A stretch of 64,000 nt of DNA from Affinirhizobium straminoryzae (GCF_007004135.1 NZ_VJMG01000004.1:1-64000); one strand, 5' to 3'; shown: positions 28,059 through 37,722, counted from the first letter of the stretch. Notes: generated by a model not told the origin, from the sequence alone. Program-made: numbers and translations.

Positions 28059-28952
28059 TCAATCGCGCTCGTTCTCATAATGCACCCAGTATTTCGAGGT
28101 CAGGAAGGCGGTGGCGGTGAAGATCGCGATGATGATGAGCAGCACCCAGGCCAGCGCCGAGGCATAGCCCATGCGGAAGAACTTGAAGGCCTCGTTGAAC
28201 AGGTAGACCGTGTAGAACAGCATGCTGTCGGCGGGGGCGCCCGTGCCGTTGGAAATGATGAAGGCGCTGGAGAAGGTCTTGAAGGCCTCGATGGTCTGCA
28301 GCACCAGATTGAAGAAGATCACCGGCGCCAGAAGCGGAAGGGTGATGCGGGTGAACTGGCGCCAGCGCGGCGTGCCGTCGATCTCGGCCGCCTCGTAGAG
28401 ATCGCGCGGAATGCCGCGCAGGCCGGCCAGGAAGATCAGCATGGGCGAGCCGAACTGCCACATGGCGAGCGCCACCAGCGCATAGATCGAGGTTTCCGGA
28501 TTGGTCAGCCATTCCGGACCACGGATACCGATATAGGCAAGCGCCTGATTGACCACGCCATGCGCATCGAACAGCTGGCGCCAGAGGATGGCGATGGCAA
28601 TCGAGGCGCCGAGCAGCGAGGGCAGATAGAAGATCGCCCGGTAGAGGCCGATGCTGCGCAGCCCCTTGTCGAGCAGCATGGCAACCGCGAGCGCCATGGC
28701 AAGGCGCGCCGGCACCGCCAGCACGACATAATGGAAGGTCACCTCCAGCGCCTTCCAGAAGCGCCGGTCGCGGGTGAACATGTATTCGTAATTGCCGAAC
28801 CCGATCCAGCGCGGCGCGCTCACCATGTCATAGCGGGTGAAGGACAGGTAGAGCGAGGCGAGGATCGGCCCCAGCGCCAGCAGGAAGAAGCCGACCAGCC
28901 AGGGCAGCAGAAAAATGTAACCTGGCGCATTGCGGGCAATGAAGCGTTTCAT
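28059..28952 (-). CDS. Carbohydrate ABC permease (MalF/UgpA-like)
   Basis: A 297-aa CUT1 permease with first helix YIFLLPWLVGFFLLALGPIL and the EAA-loop region YEAAEIDGTPRWRQFTRITLPLLAP. The start MKRFIARNAPG is preceded by AAAGG; 46 in-frame upstream codons read through the hairpin and remnant and are rejected. It directly follows the SBP remnant and hairpin at 28985-29169, where an SBP gene is normally found. Confidence 0.91.
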   Translation of the reverse strand: MKRFIARNAPGYIFLLPWLVGFFLLALGPILASLYLSFTRYDMVSAPRWIGFGNYEYMFTRDRRFWKALEVTFHYVVLAVPARLAMALAVAMLLDKGLRSIGLYRAIFYLPSLLGASIAIAILWRQLFDAHGVVNQALAYIGIRGPEWLTNPETSIYALVALAMWQFGSPMLIFLAGLRGIPRDLYEAAEIDGTPRWRQFTRITLPLLAPVIFFNLVLQTIEAFKTFSSAFIISNGTGAPADSMLFYTVYLFNEAFKFFRMGYASALAWVLLIIIAIFTATAFLTSKYWVHYENERD

Positions 28953-28984
28953 GACACGGCCTTTATGAGGATTCACCGTCGATC

Positions 28985-29010
28985 CCGGCGGGTGGGCAAA
29001 CGCCCGCCGG
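28985..29010 (-). promoter_or_regulatory. Hairpin between SBP remnant and permease
   Basis: Arms CCGGCGGG (28985-28992) and CCCGCCGG (29003-29010) with a 10-nt loop. It occupies the place where the other transporter operons of this window carry an intercistronic SBP hairpin. Confidence 0.6.
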
Positions 29011-29019
29011 CATGAGCGC

Positions 29020-29169
29020 TCAGCGGCGCGCGGCCGCAACGCAGCGTCGGCCGGGGGCCGCCCCGCCGGCCTGAGCGGGCGAGACATCAAGGGTCATGGC
29101 CGGCAACGCCACCGCACCGACCGCATGGTCGGGCCGTGGCAGAAAACACCTGAAATCGATCTTCGCCAT
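29020..29169 (-). pseudogene. Remnant of a substrate-binding protein gene (signal peptide only)
   Basis: A 49-codon frame with a very strong ribosome site (AAGGAGGAGG, 6 nt before ATG). It starts MAKIDFRCFLPRP, then a hydrophobic stretch ending in an AxA-like site (AVGAVALPAMTLDVSPAQAG), and collapses into a short Arg/Ala/Gly-rich tail before a stop. This looks like an SBP signal peptide whose mature part is deleted. It is followed by the usual post-SBP hairpin and then the permeases. A true tiny exported protein cannot be excluded. Confidence 0.6.
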
Positions 29170-29526
29170 GACATCCTCCTCCTTCAGTCTGGCATGAACC
29201 GTCACGCGGGAGCCTCCGTTCTCCCGGCATGCGGACGCATGATACCGATGCGCAACGGTGCCTCCTTGTGTCCGGGGCCGGAGATCTGCCTCCGCCCGCG
29301 ACCGGTGCGCGAGGCCGCACCGGATGTCCGGAACCTGTCTTCATTCCGGCGTCAGACGCCAACAGATATGACAGGTCAACGGCGTCATTGCTACAGTTAT
29401 AATACGACCTTGGCAAGCGCTCTCGCGCGTGCTGCAGAAGCCGGACACAGTCCCGCCGCCCCTCACCCCACGCCGGTGAAGCGCAAGTCCTCATAGGAGT
29501 TTGACGGACGCATCCGGCCGCCGCCG
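29170..29526. promoter_or_regulatory. Intergenic region between transporter operon and phnF
   Basis: About 357 nt without a gene. It should carry the promoter of the minus-strand transporter operon. On the minus strand TATTATAAC near 29398 is the best -10-like sequence. A perfect 13-nt palindrome GGCGTC-A-GACGCC (29348-29360) may be an operator. phnF also ends here; its terminator is not clear. Confidence 0.4.
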
Positions 29527-30252
29527 TCAGGCATTGCGGATGGTAAACTGAACCCGGTCGGCGGGGAAGCGGGTGATCGCATACTGGATCGGCAGGCCGG
29601 CCAGATCGGTGTTCAGCGCCTTGGTGACCAGCACGATGGCGCCGGGCGCCAGGCCAAGATCGGCCACATCGTCGGGTTCGGCATGGATCGCCGAAATTTC
29701 CGTGACGGCGCGCAGGTAGTCGGCCACGCCGAGAAGGGCCAGCGCCCGGGTGATCGACTGCGTCTTGCGAAAGGCTTCATCGATGCCGGCAAAGCGCTCG
29801 GCCGGAAACCAGGTGGTCGAGCGGGAGAGGGCGCGTCCGTCGGCGGTGCGCAGCGCATCCAGCCTGAGCACGCGCGCGCCGGATGGAAGGTCCAGCCGTT
29901 CGGCAAGGTCGGTCGTCACGACTTCCTCGCAGGAAGAGAGCAGAACGCCCTTGATGTCGCGCGCCTGGGTGCCGATCCCTTCCGTGAAACGGGTGCGGCG
30001 GCCGATCGGGAAGTCGAAGCGGTCGCGCCGCTCGATCAGCGTACCGCTGCCCTGCACCGCGCGCACGATGCCCTCCTGCGAAAGCGCCGAAAGCGCCGCC
30101 CGCACGGTATGGCGGTTCACGCCGAATTCTTCCGCAAGTGCGGTCTCGGGCGGCACGCGGCCGGTCGCATCATAGGCGCCGGCAGCAATCTGCGCGCGGA
30201 TGCGGTCGGCGATCTGCCGCCACACGGCGACACCCTTCTGGCGCGGAATCAT
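29527..30252 (-). CDS. phnF: GntR/HutC-family regulator PhnF
   Basis: A 241-aa regulator. The N-terminal winged HTH is RVPPETALAEEFGVNRHTVR, with wing RAVQGSGTLI. A C-terminal UTRA effector domain follows (RVLRLDALRTADGRALSRSTT). It is divergent from phnG with a near-perfect inverted repeat in between, as is usual for repressors of C-P lyase genes. I start at ATG 30252 (MIPRQKG), 4 nt after AGGAGG, rather than the longer frame at 30267. Confidence 0.9.
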   Translation of the reverse strand: MIPRQKGVAVWRQIADRIRAQIAAGAYDATGRVPPETALAEEFGVNRHTVRAALSALSQEGIVRAVQGSGTLIERRDRFDFPIGRRTRFTEGIGTQARDIKGVLLSSCEEVVTTDLAERLDLPSGARVLRLDALRTADGRALSRSTTWFPAERFAGIDEAFRKTQSITRALALLGVADYLRAVTEISAIHAEPDDVADLGLAPGAIVLVTKALNTDLAGLPIQYAITRFPADRVQFTIRNA

Positions 30253-30311
30253 TGGGCCTCCTGTCACAACGGCGTCATGCTTTGCCTCTATCCATAATGC
30301 AAATTGTATGG

Positions 30312-30331
30312 TTGTCTATATTACTAGACAA
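30312..30331. promoter_or_regulatory. Probable PhnF operator
   Basis: TTGTCTA-TATTAC-TAGACAA, a perfect 7-bp inverted repeat with 6-nt spacer, in the A+T-rich gap between divergent phnF and phnG, ending 13 nt before the phnG start. HutC/PhnF regulators typically bind such TAGAC-type palindromes. Confidence 0.7.
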
Positions 30332-30344
30332 TATGAGGTGCAGG

Positions 30345-30839
30345 ATGAACACAGCTTTTGCAGATCCGGGTCACGCCGGGCCGGCCGGTGGAGGTGAAGA
30401 GGAGGCGCGCCGCAAGCGCGATCTTGATCTTCTGGCCCGTGCCAGCCGGACCGAACTCGAAGACCTCTGGAACGGGCTTGATGACAAGCCGGCGCATACG
30501 CGGCTGCGCGGCCCGGAAACCGGCCTGGTGATGGTGCGCGGCCGCATCGGCGGCGGCGGCGCACCCTTCAACCTCGGAGAGGCGACCGTCAGCCGCGCCA
30601 GCGTCCAGCTCGCCGATGGGGCCGTCGGCCATGCCTATCGCCTCGGCACCGACCGCCGCGCCGCCGAACTGGCCGCCATCATCGATGCGCTGGCACGCGA
30701 CGACGGCCGCCGCGCGGTGATCGCGGACCGCCTTCTCACGCCGCTTGCCGAACGACTGGCTGCCGAGGCCGCCGGCCGCGCGGAAGAAACCGCGGCAACG
30801 AAGGTGGATTTCTTCACCATGGTGCGAGGAGAAGACTGA
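30345..30839 (+). CDS. phnG: Phosphonate C-P lyase subunit PhnG
   Basis: A 164-aa subunit of the PhnGHIJ core complex. Together with PhnI it forms ribose-1-phosphonate-5-triphosphate from ATP and a phosphonate. The family pattern RASRTELEDLWNGL near the N-terminus and VDFFTMVRGE at the end fit PhnG. The ATG at 30345 has GAGG upstream; an in-frame ATG four codons earlier is possible. It overlaps phnH by one base (TGATG). Confidence 0.92.
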   Translation: MNTAFADPGHAGPAGGGEEEARRKRDLDLLARASRTELEDLWNGLDDKPAHTRLRGPETGLVMVRGRIGGGGAPFNLGEATVSRASVQLADGAVGHAYRLGTDRRAAELAAIIDALARDDGRRAVIADRLLTPLAERLAAEAAGRAEETAATKVDFFTMVRGED

Positions 30840-31471
30840 TGCTGAGCCGGACCGAAACCTTTTCCGGCGGCTTTGCCGATCCCGTCTTCGACGCCCAGAC
30901 GGCGTTCCGCATGCTGATGGACTGCATGGCGCGCCCGGGCGAGATCGGCGAGGTGGCGCTTTCCCTCTCACCACCGGCCCCGCTCGGCATTGCTGCCGGC
31001 GCCGTGATGCTGACGCTCTGCGACCACGACACGCCCGTCTGGCTGAGCCCGAAGCTCTCGCAATCGCCCGTGCCGGGCTGGCTCGCCTTTCATGGCGGCG
31101 CGCCGGTCACTCCCGAACGGCATGACGCCCGTTTCGCCTTTTTCGAGACAAAGGCTCCCCTCCCCGCGCTGGGTGCCTTTGCGCTCGGCACGCAGGAGTA
31201 CCCGGACCGCTCCACCACGCTGATCATCGAGGTGGCAAGCCTGAAGGACGGACAGCCGCTCTTGCTGCGCGGCCCCGGCATTCGCGACACCGCCGGGATC
31301 GCCCCAGGCGGACTGCCGGCAGACTTCCTGCGCCAGTGGAACGAGAACGGCGCGCTGTTTCCACGCGGCGTCGACGTGGTGCTGACGGCCGGCCGCCAGC
31401 TCGTCGCCCTGCCGCGCACCTGCAAGATCACGGCCGCAGCCGTGGCCGAGACACCGGCATCGGAGGGCTGA
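30839..31471 (+). CDS. phnH: Phosphonate C-P lyase subunit PhnH
   Basis: A 210-aa PhnH, a structural subunit of the C-P lyase core that stimulates activity. It has the typical opening FADPVFDAQTAFRMLMDCMARPG and the LTLCDHDTPVWL segment. Tightly packed between phnG and phnI. Confidence 0.93.
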   Translation: MLSRTETFSGGFADPVFDAQTAFRMLMDCMARPGEIGEVALSLSPPAPLGIAAGAVMLTLCDHDTPVWLSPKLSQSPVPGWLAFHGGAPVTPERHDARFAFFETKAPLPALGAFALGTQEYPDRSTTLIIEVASLKDGQPLLLRGPGIRDTAGIAPGGLPADFLRQWNENGALFPRGVDVVLTAGRQLVALPRTCKITAAAVAETPASEG

Positions 31472-31474
31472 TCC

Positions 31475-32581
31475 ATGTATGTTGCCGTCAAGGGTGGCGA
31501 AAAGGCCATCGCCAACGCTCACCGCCTGCTGGCCGACCGTCGCCGCGGCGATCGGTCGCTGCCGGGCCTCACCATCGCGCAGATCATCGCCCAACTCGGC
31601 CTTGCGGTCGACCGGGTGATGGCCGAAGCCTCGCTCTACGATCCCTCGCTCGCAGCCCTTGCCCTCAAGCAGGCGCGCGGCGACATGATCGAGGCGATCT
31701 TCCTGCTGCGCGCCTATCGCACCACGCTGCCGCGCTTCGGAACGTCCGTGCCGCTGGAGACCGGCCGCATGCAGGTGGAGCGTCGCGTTTCGGCCACCTA
31801 CAAGGACCTGCCGGGCGGCCAGCTGCTGGGCCCGACCTTCGACTATACCCACCGCCTGCTTGATCCGGACCTTCTTGACGAGACGGCAGACGTCGAGGCC
31901 CCCGCACGCCGTGCCGGCGAGACGGAAGCCGTCATGCGCGTCTCCGACATCCTCGACGGCGAGGGCCTGATCGAGCCGGACGGCGAGATGCCGGACGACC
32001 ATGTCCCCGGCGACCTGACGCGCGAGCCGATGGAATTTCCGATGCCGCGTGACCTGCGCCTGCAGGCGCTGGCTCGCGGCGACGAGGGTTTTCTGCTGGC
32101 GCTCGGCTATTCCACGCAGCGCGGCTATGGCCGCACGCATCCCTTCGTCGGAGAGATCCGCATGGGCCTCGTCGAGGTGGAGTTCGAGGTGCCGGAACTC
32201 GGCCTCACCCTGTCGCTCGGTGAGATCCGCATCACCGAATGCCAGATGGTCAACCAGTTCAAGGGATCGGCCAAGGCGCCGCCGCAGTTTACCCGCGGCT
32301 ACGGACTGGTGTTCGGCCAGAGCGAGCGCAAGGCCATGTCCATGTCGCTGGTCGACCGGGCGCTGCGCACCAGCGAATTCGGCGAGGATGTGACAGCCCC
32401 CGCCCAGGACGAGGAATTCGTCATTTCCCATTGCGACAACGTGCAGGCGACCGGTTTCGTCGAGCACCTGAAGCTGCCCCACTACGTGGACTTCCAGGCC
32501 GAACTCGACCTGGTGCGGCGCATGCGCGCCCGCCACAAACCCGCCGAAGAGACGACCGAGCACGAGGAGGCCGCGGAATGA
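31475..32581 (+). CDS. phnI: Phosphonate C-P lyase subunit PhnI
   Basis: A 368-aa PhnI, the nucleosidase-type subunit that, with PhnG/H/L, replaces adenine of ATP by the phosphonate. It starts with the conserved MYVAVKGGEKAIANAH. The C-terminal region has FVISHCDNVQATGFVEHLKLPHYVDFQ. Four bases after phnH; its stop overlaps the phnJ start (ATGA). Confidence 0.95.
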   Translation: MYVAVKGGEKAIANAHRLLADRRRGDRSLPGLTIAQIIAQLGLAVDRVMAEASLYDPSLAALALKQARGDMIEAIFLLRAYRTTLPRFGTSVPLETGRMQVERRVSATYKDLPGGQLLGPTFDYTHRLLDPDLLDETADVEAPARRAGETEAVMRVSDILDGEGLIEPDGEMPDDHVPGDLTREPMEFPMPRDLRLQALARGDEGFLLALGYSTQRGYGRTHPFVGEIRMGLVEVEFEVPELGLTLSLGEIRITECQMVNQFKGSAKAPPQFTRGYGLVFGQSERKAMSMSLVDRALRTSEFGEDVTAPAQDEEFVISHCDNVQATGFVEHLKLPHYVDFQAELDLVRRMRARHKPAEETTEHEEAAE

Positions 32582-33516
32582 GCGCGCCAGACACCCGACC
32601 TGCCCCCGGACAGGACAGCGCCGGCGAGACCGAACTCGCCGCCTACAACTTCGCCTATCTGGACGAACAGACCAAGCGGATGATCCGCCGCGCCATCCTG
32701 AAGGCGATCGCCATTCCCGGCTATCAGGTGCCGTTCGCCAGCCGCGAAATGCCGATGCCCTATGGCTGGGGCACCGGCGGCGTGCAGGTGACGGCAGCCA
32801 TCATTGGCCCCGAGGACGTTCTGAAGGTCATTGACCAGGGCGCCGACGATACCACCAATGCCGTCTCGATCCGCGCCTTCTTCCAGAAGGTCGCGGCCGT
32901 CCGGGCCACCACGCATACCGCGGACGCCACCATCATCCAGACGCGTCACCGCATTCCGGAACATACGCTGCAGGAAGGCCAGGTGCTGGTCTATCAGGTG
33001 CCGATCCCGGAACCCCTGCGCTTCCTCGAACCGCGCGAGACCGAAACCCGCAAGATGCATGCGCTGGAAGAATACGGCCTGATGCATGTGAAGCTTTACG
33101 AGGACATCGCCCGCCACGGCCGCATCGCCACGACCTATGCCTATCCGGTGAAGGTGCATGGCCGCTATGTGATGGACCCCTCGCCGACGCCGAAATTCGA
33201 CAATCCGAAAATGCACCGCTCCGAGGCGCTGCAGCTGTTCGGCGCAGGCCGCGAGAAGCGGATCTATGCCGTGCCGCCGCACACCGACGTGGTGAGCCTG
33301 GACTTCGAGGACCATCCCTTCGAGGTGCAGCAGTTCGACAGGCCCTGCGCGCTGTGCGGGGCAACCCATGTCTATCTCGACGAGGTCGTTCTGGACGACC
33401 GGGGAGGCCGCATGTTCGTCTGCTCCGATACCGATTACTGCGAGACGCGCCAGGCCGAGGGCCATGTGGGCGAGATGCTGGCCACCACGGCTACGGATCG
33501 GGAGGCCGCGGAATGA
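32578..33516 (+). CDS. phnJ: C-P lyase radical-SAM enzyme PhnJ
   Basis: A 312-aa PhnJ, the radical SAM enzyme that breaks the carbon-phosphorus bond and releases the alkane and cyclic ribose phosphate. The four cysteines Cys257, Cys260, Cys282 and Cys288 (CxxC-x21-C-x5-C) are exactly the PhnJ pattern for its [4Fe-4S] cluster. The N-terminal AYNFAYLDEQTKRMIRRAILKAIAIPGYQVPF is family-typical. The start overlaps phnI; a longer in-frame reading lies inside phnI. Confidence 0.97.
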   Translation: MSAPDTRPAPGQDSAGETELAAYNFAYLDEQTKRMIRRAILKAIAIPGYQVPFASREMPMPYGWGTGGVQVTAAIIGPEDVLKVIDQGADDTTNAVSIRAFFQKVAAVRATTHTADATIIQTRHRIPEHTLQEGQVLVYQVPIPEPLRFLEPRETETRKMHALEEYGLMHVKLYEDIARHGRIATTYAYPVKVHGRYVMDPSPTPKFDNPKMHRSEALQLFGAGREKRIYAVPPHTDVVSLDFEDHPFEVQQFDRPCALCGATHVYLDEVVLDDRGGRMFVCSDTDYCETRQAEGHVGEMLATTATDREAAE

Positions 33517-34289
33517 GCGACATGCCTCTCCTCAAGGTGCGCAGCCTGTCGAAGTTCTACGGTAACCGCATCGGCTGCCATGATGTGAGCTTCGATCTGT
33601 GGCCGGGCGAAGTGCTGGCCATCGTCGGCGAATCCGGCTCCGGCAAGACCACGCTGCTCAACTGCCTGTCGACGCGGCTGATGCCCTCGACCGGCGACGT
33701 GCAGTACCGGATGCGCGACGGCGATTATCGCGATCTCTTCCGGATGAGCGAGGCGGAACGGCGCGTGCTGATGCGTACCGACTGGGGTTTCGTGCACCAG
33801 AACCCGGCAGACGGGCTGCGCATGACGGTTTCGGCCGGCGCCAATGTCGGTGAACGGCTGATGGCGGTTGGTGACCGCCATTATGGCCGCATCCGCGCCA
33901 CCGCCTCCGAATGGCTGTCGCGCGTCGAGATCGACACCGACCGCATCGACGACCAGCCGCGTGCCTTTTCCGGCGGCATGCGCCAGCGCCTGCAGATCGC
34001 CCGCAACCTCGTCACCTCGCCGCGCCTCGTGTTCATGGACGAGCCGACCGGCGGCCTTGACGTGTCCGTGCAGGCCCGCCTGCTCGATCTGGTGCGCGGC
34101 CTTGTCAGCGATCTCGGCCTCTCCGCCATCGTGGTCACCCATGACCTCGCCGTTGCCCGCCTGCTGTCGCACCGGATGATGGTGATGAAGGGCGGCCATG
34201 TGATCGAGCACGGGCTGACCGACCGGGTGCTGGACGACCCGCGCGAGCCCTACACCCAGCTGCTCGTTTCCTCCATCCTGCAGGTCTGA
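33513..34289 (+). CDS. phnK: Phosphonate C-P lyase ATPase PhnK
   Basis: A 258-aa ABC-type ATPase that docks on the C-P lyase core through PhnJ rather than on a permease. Walker A GESGSGKTT is at ~36-44, with FSGGMRQRLQIARNL signature, VFMDEPTGGLDVSV Walker B and VVTHDLAVARLLSHRM. The start overlaps phnJ by four bases. Confidence 0.93.
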   Translation: MSDMPLLKVRSLSKFYGNRIGCHDVSFDLWPGEVLAIVGESGSGKTTLLNCLSTRLMPSTGDVQYRMRDGDYRDLFRMSEAERRVLMRTDWGFVHQNPADGLRMTVSAGANVGERLMAVGDRHYGRIRATASEWLSRVEIDTDRIDDQPRAFSGGMRQRLQIARNLVTSPRLVFMDEPTGGLDVSVQARLLDLVRGLVSDLGLSAIVVTHDLAVARLLSHRMMVMKGGHVIEHGLTDRVLDDPREPYTQLLVSSILQV

Positions 34290-34300
34290 CGGAGAACATC

Positions 34301-35008
34301 ATGGCCACTCCCCTCGTCGTCTCCGATGTCGCCAAAAGCTTCACCATGCACCTGCGCGGCGGGCTCGTCCTGCCGGTCGTCGCCAATGTCTCCTTTGCGG
34401 TTGCGAGCGGCGAATGCGTGGTGCTCGGCGGCCCCTCCGGCATCGGCAAGAGCTCCATCCTGAAAATGCTCTACGGCAATTATGCCGTGGATGCCGGCCA
34501 GATCCTCGTCAGCCATGCCGGCCGCACGGTGGACGTGGCGAGCGCCGATCCGCGCACCGTGCTGGAGATCCGCCGCAGCGCGCTCGGCTATGTCAGCCAG
34601 TTCCTGCGCACCGTGCCGCGTGTCGCCGCCCTCGACGTGGTGGCAGAGCCGCTGATCTCGCGCGGCACTGCGCCCGAGGAAGCGCACGAACGGGCCGCGG
34701 AACTTCTCTCCCGCCTCAACCTGCCGCGCGACCTCTGGCAATTGCCGCCCGCCACCTTTTCCGGCGGCGAGCAGCAGCGCGTCAACATCGCCCGCGGCTT
34801 CATCACCGACCACGCCGTGCTGCTGCTCGACGAGCCGACCGCCTCGCTCGATGCCACAAACCGGCGCGTGGTGATCGCCATGATCGAGGCCAAGAAGATG
34901 GCGGGCGTCGCCCTGCTCGGCATCTTCCATGACGAGGAAGTGCGCGAGGCCGTCGCCGACCGCATCCTCGATGTCACCGCCTTTTCACCGCGAAGGAGCG
35001 CCGCATGA
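34301..35008 (+). CDS. phnL: Phosphonate C-P lyase ATPase PhnL
   Basis: A 235-aa ABC ATPase of the C-P lyase system. Walker A is GGPSGIGKSS and the signature is TFSGGEQQRVNIARGF; the Walker B end is LLLDEPTASLD. It starts 11 nt after phnK and overlaps the transferase gene by four bases. Confidence 0.93.
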   Translation: MATPLVVSDVAKSFTMHLRGGLVLPVVANVSFAVASGECVVLGGPSGIGKSSILKMLYGNYAVDAGQILVSHAGRTVDVASADPRTVLEIRRSALGYVSQFLRTVPRVAALDVVAEPLISRGTAPEEAHERAAELLSRLNLPRDLWQLPPATFSGGEQQRVNIARGFITDHAVLLLDEPTASLDATNRRVVIAMIEAKKMAGVALLGIFHDEEVREAVADRILDVTAFSPRRSAA

Positions 35009-35622
35009 GCCGCAAGCTGGGGATCGAACCCTTCATCCACGAGAGCGCCAGCATCGTCGACTGCACGCTTGGCCGCTATACGGAAGTCTCCGAGCGCTGC
35101 CGGCTGCAAGAGGTCGAGATGGGCGACTATTCCTACATCATGCAGGATGGCTCCGCCTGGTGCGCCACGATCGGCAAGTTCGCCAATATCGCGGCGGCGG
35201 TGCGGATCAACGCGCCGAACCACCCGACCTGGCGCGCCACCCTGCACCACTTCACCTATCGCGCCGCCGACTATTTCGAGGGCGCCGAAAACGATACGGA
35301 TTTCTTCGCCTGGCGTCGCGAGAACCGGGTCACGATCGGCCATGATGTGTGGATCGGCCATGGCGCCACCGTGCTGCCGGGTGTCACCATCGGCAATGGT
35401 GCGGTGATCGGCGCCGGCGCCGTCGTGTCGAAGGACGTGGCACCCTATACCATCGTCGGCGGCGTGCCGGCAAAACTGATCCGCGAACGCTTTCCGGCCG
35501 AAACCGCAGAGCGGATGACAGAGCTTGCCTGGTGGGACTGGGATCACGATCGCCTGTTTGACGCCCTCCTGGATTTCAGGGAGCTGGAGGCTGACGCATT
35601 TCTCCGGAAATACGGGAAATAG
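35005..35622 (+). CDS. Phosphonate-locus hexapeptide-repeat acyltransferase
   Basis: A 205-aa left-handed beta-helix acyltransferase of the family linked to phn loci (often annotated phosphonate metabolism protein, transferase hexapeptide repeat type). Isoleucine-patch repeats are visible in VTIGHDVWIGHGATVLPGVTIG through GAVIGAGAVVSKDV, ending in the common VGGVPAKLIRERFP. In C-P lyase loci acyltransferases (for example PhnO) are thought to modify aminophosphonates; here this gene takes that place. It is coupled to phnL by ATGA and ends the phnGHIJKL operon. Confidence 0.85.
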   Translation: MSRKLGIEPFIHESASIVDCTLGRYTEVSERCRLQEVEMGDYSYIMQDGSAWCATIGKFANIAAAVRINAPNHPTWRATLHHFTYRAADYFEGAENDTDFFAWRRENRVTIGHDVWIGHGATVLPGVTIGNGAVIGAGAVVSKDVAPYTIVGGVPAKLIRERFPAETAERMTELAWWDWDHDRLFDALLDFRELEADAFLRKYGK

Positions 35623-35648
35623 CCAAGAAGAAACAGTACGTTATAACG

Positions 35649-35670
35649 TTTCACAAATCTTAAACAAATC
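35649..35670 (+). promoter_or_regulatory. Possible Pho box upstream of phnC
   Basis: Two tandem 11-nt units TTTCACAAATC and TTAAACAAATC share ACAAATC. The 11-nt period and C/A-rich core resemble PhoB sites of rhizobial phn genes, though the CTGTCAT consensus is poorly kept. It lies in the 119-nt gap before phnC. Confidence 0.35.
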
Positions 35671-35741
35671 CTACATCGGTGCTTCACAATGGCTGTGTAG
35701 CTCGTCGGCGAAACGACAAGAATAACAGCAGAGGGACCGCG

Positions 35742-36590
<849 letters not shown>

Positions 36591-36674
36591 GACAGACGCC
36601 GTCCACGAGATCGCCCTGAAGGCGAAACACCCCAAGGCCCCTTCCGGATGATCCGGAAAACCCAGGAGACCCAC

Positions 36675-37580
36675 ATGCTCAAGAAGATCTTGCTTGCCGC
36701 AGCGGCTGTCATGTCGCTGTCGAACATCGCCTCTGCTGCCGACATGAAGGAATTCCGCATCGGCATCCTCGGCGGCGAAAACGAAGCCGACCGTCTGCGC
36801 AACTATGCCTGCCTCGCCGACAACCTGAAGAAGGAATTCGGTTTCGAGAAGGTCTCCCTGTTCCCGGCCGCCGACTATGACGGCGTCATCCAGGGCCTCC
36901 TCGGCGGCACGCTCGATTTCGCAGAACTCGGCGCTTCCGGCTACGCGGCAACCTACCTCAAGGATCCGAAGGCCGTGACGCCGATCCTGACGACACAGCA
37001 GAAGGACGGCTCGACCGGCTACTACTCGATCGGTCTCGCCCGCAAGGATTCCGGCATCAAGTCGATTGCCGACGCCAAGGGCAAGACGCTCGGCTACGCC
37101 GATCCGGACTCGACCTCGGGTTACCTCGTTCCGCTGACCCAGATCCCGAAGACCACCGGCGTTCCGAACGACCAGTTCTTCGCCAAGACCCAGTTCAACG
37201 GCGGCCACGAGAACAACCTGCTCGCCGCCTATGACGGCAAGGTCGACATCGCTGTGGACGACTCCTCGGGCATCGGCGATTTCAAGGACGGTTTCACCTC
37301 CGGCACCTTCCACAAGGTCGTCGCCAAGGGTTCCGTCGACCCGAACAAGCTGGTTGAAGTCTGGCGCTCGCCGCTGATCCCGAACGGCCCGCTCGTCGTT
37401 CGCACCGCCCTCGGCAACGAGTGGCAGACCAAGCTCGCCGACTTCTTCACCAAGCTGCCGAAGACCGACGCCAAGTGCTTCGCGGCTGTCGAAGGCGGCG
37501 ATTACGTCGGCTACGTTCCGGTCAAGCACGAGTTCTACCAGGCCATCATCGACGTTCGCAAGAAGGCCATCGGCGGCTGA
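36675..37580 (+). CDS. phnD: Phosphonate-binding periplasmic protein PhnD
   Basis: A 301-aa SBP with signal peptide MLKKILLAAAAVMSLSNIAS, cleaved at SAA-D (~22). The PhnD family pattern is clear: FRIGILGGENEADRLRNYACL and YDGVIQGLLGGTLDFAELGASGYA (~68-91), then YYSIGLARKDSGI. It binds phosphonates such as 2-aminoethylphosphonate. GGAGA lies upstream of the start. It is followed by a strong hairpin before phnE. Confidence 0.95.
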   Translation: MLKKILLAAAAVMSLSNIASAADMKEFRIGILGGENEADRLRNYACLADNLKKEFGFEKVSLFPAADYDGVIQGLLGGTLDFAELGASGYAATYLKDPKAVTPILTTQQKDGSTGYYSIGLARKDSGIKSIADAKGKTLGYADPDSTSGYLVPLTQIPKTTGVPNDQFFAKTQFNGGHENNLLAAYDGKVDIAVDDSSGIGDFKDGFTSGTFHKVVAKGSVDPNKLVEVWRSPLIPNGPLVVRTALGNEWQTKLADFFTKLPKTDAKCFAAVEGGDYVGYVPVKHEFYQAIIDVRKKAIGG

Positions 37581-37603
37581 TCCTTCACCCATCGATCACG
37601 GTC

Positions 37604-37626
37604 GGGGCGACCTTCGCGGTCGCCCC
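37604..37626 (+). promoter_or_regulatory. Intercistronic hairpin after phnD
   Basis: A perfect 9-bp stem GGGGCGACC / GGTCGCCCC with 5-nt loop, followed by TTTCC. It can act as a partial terminator or as a 3' stabiliser that keeps PhnD above the permeases. Confidence 0.7.
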
Positions 37627-37722
37627 TTTCCATTCAACGGGTTGGCATGGCCTCAGAGCCAGGGCCGACGGCCGAAAGGGCAGGATGCCCGCAACAGGCC
37701 CTTCTTCGAACCGGACGGGAAC

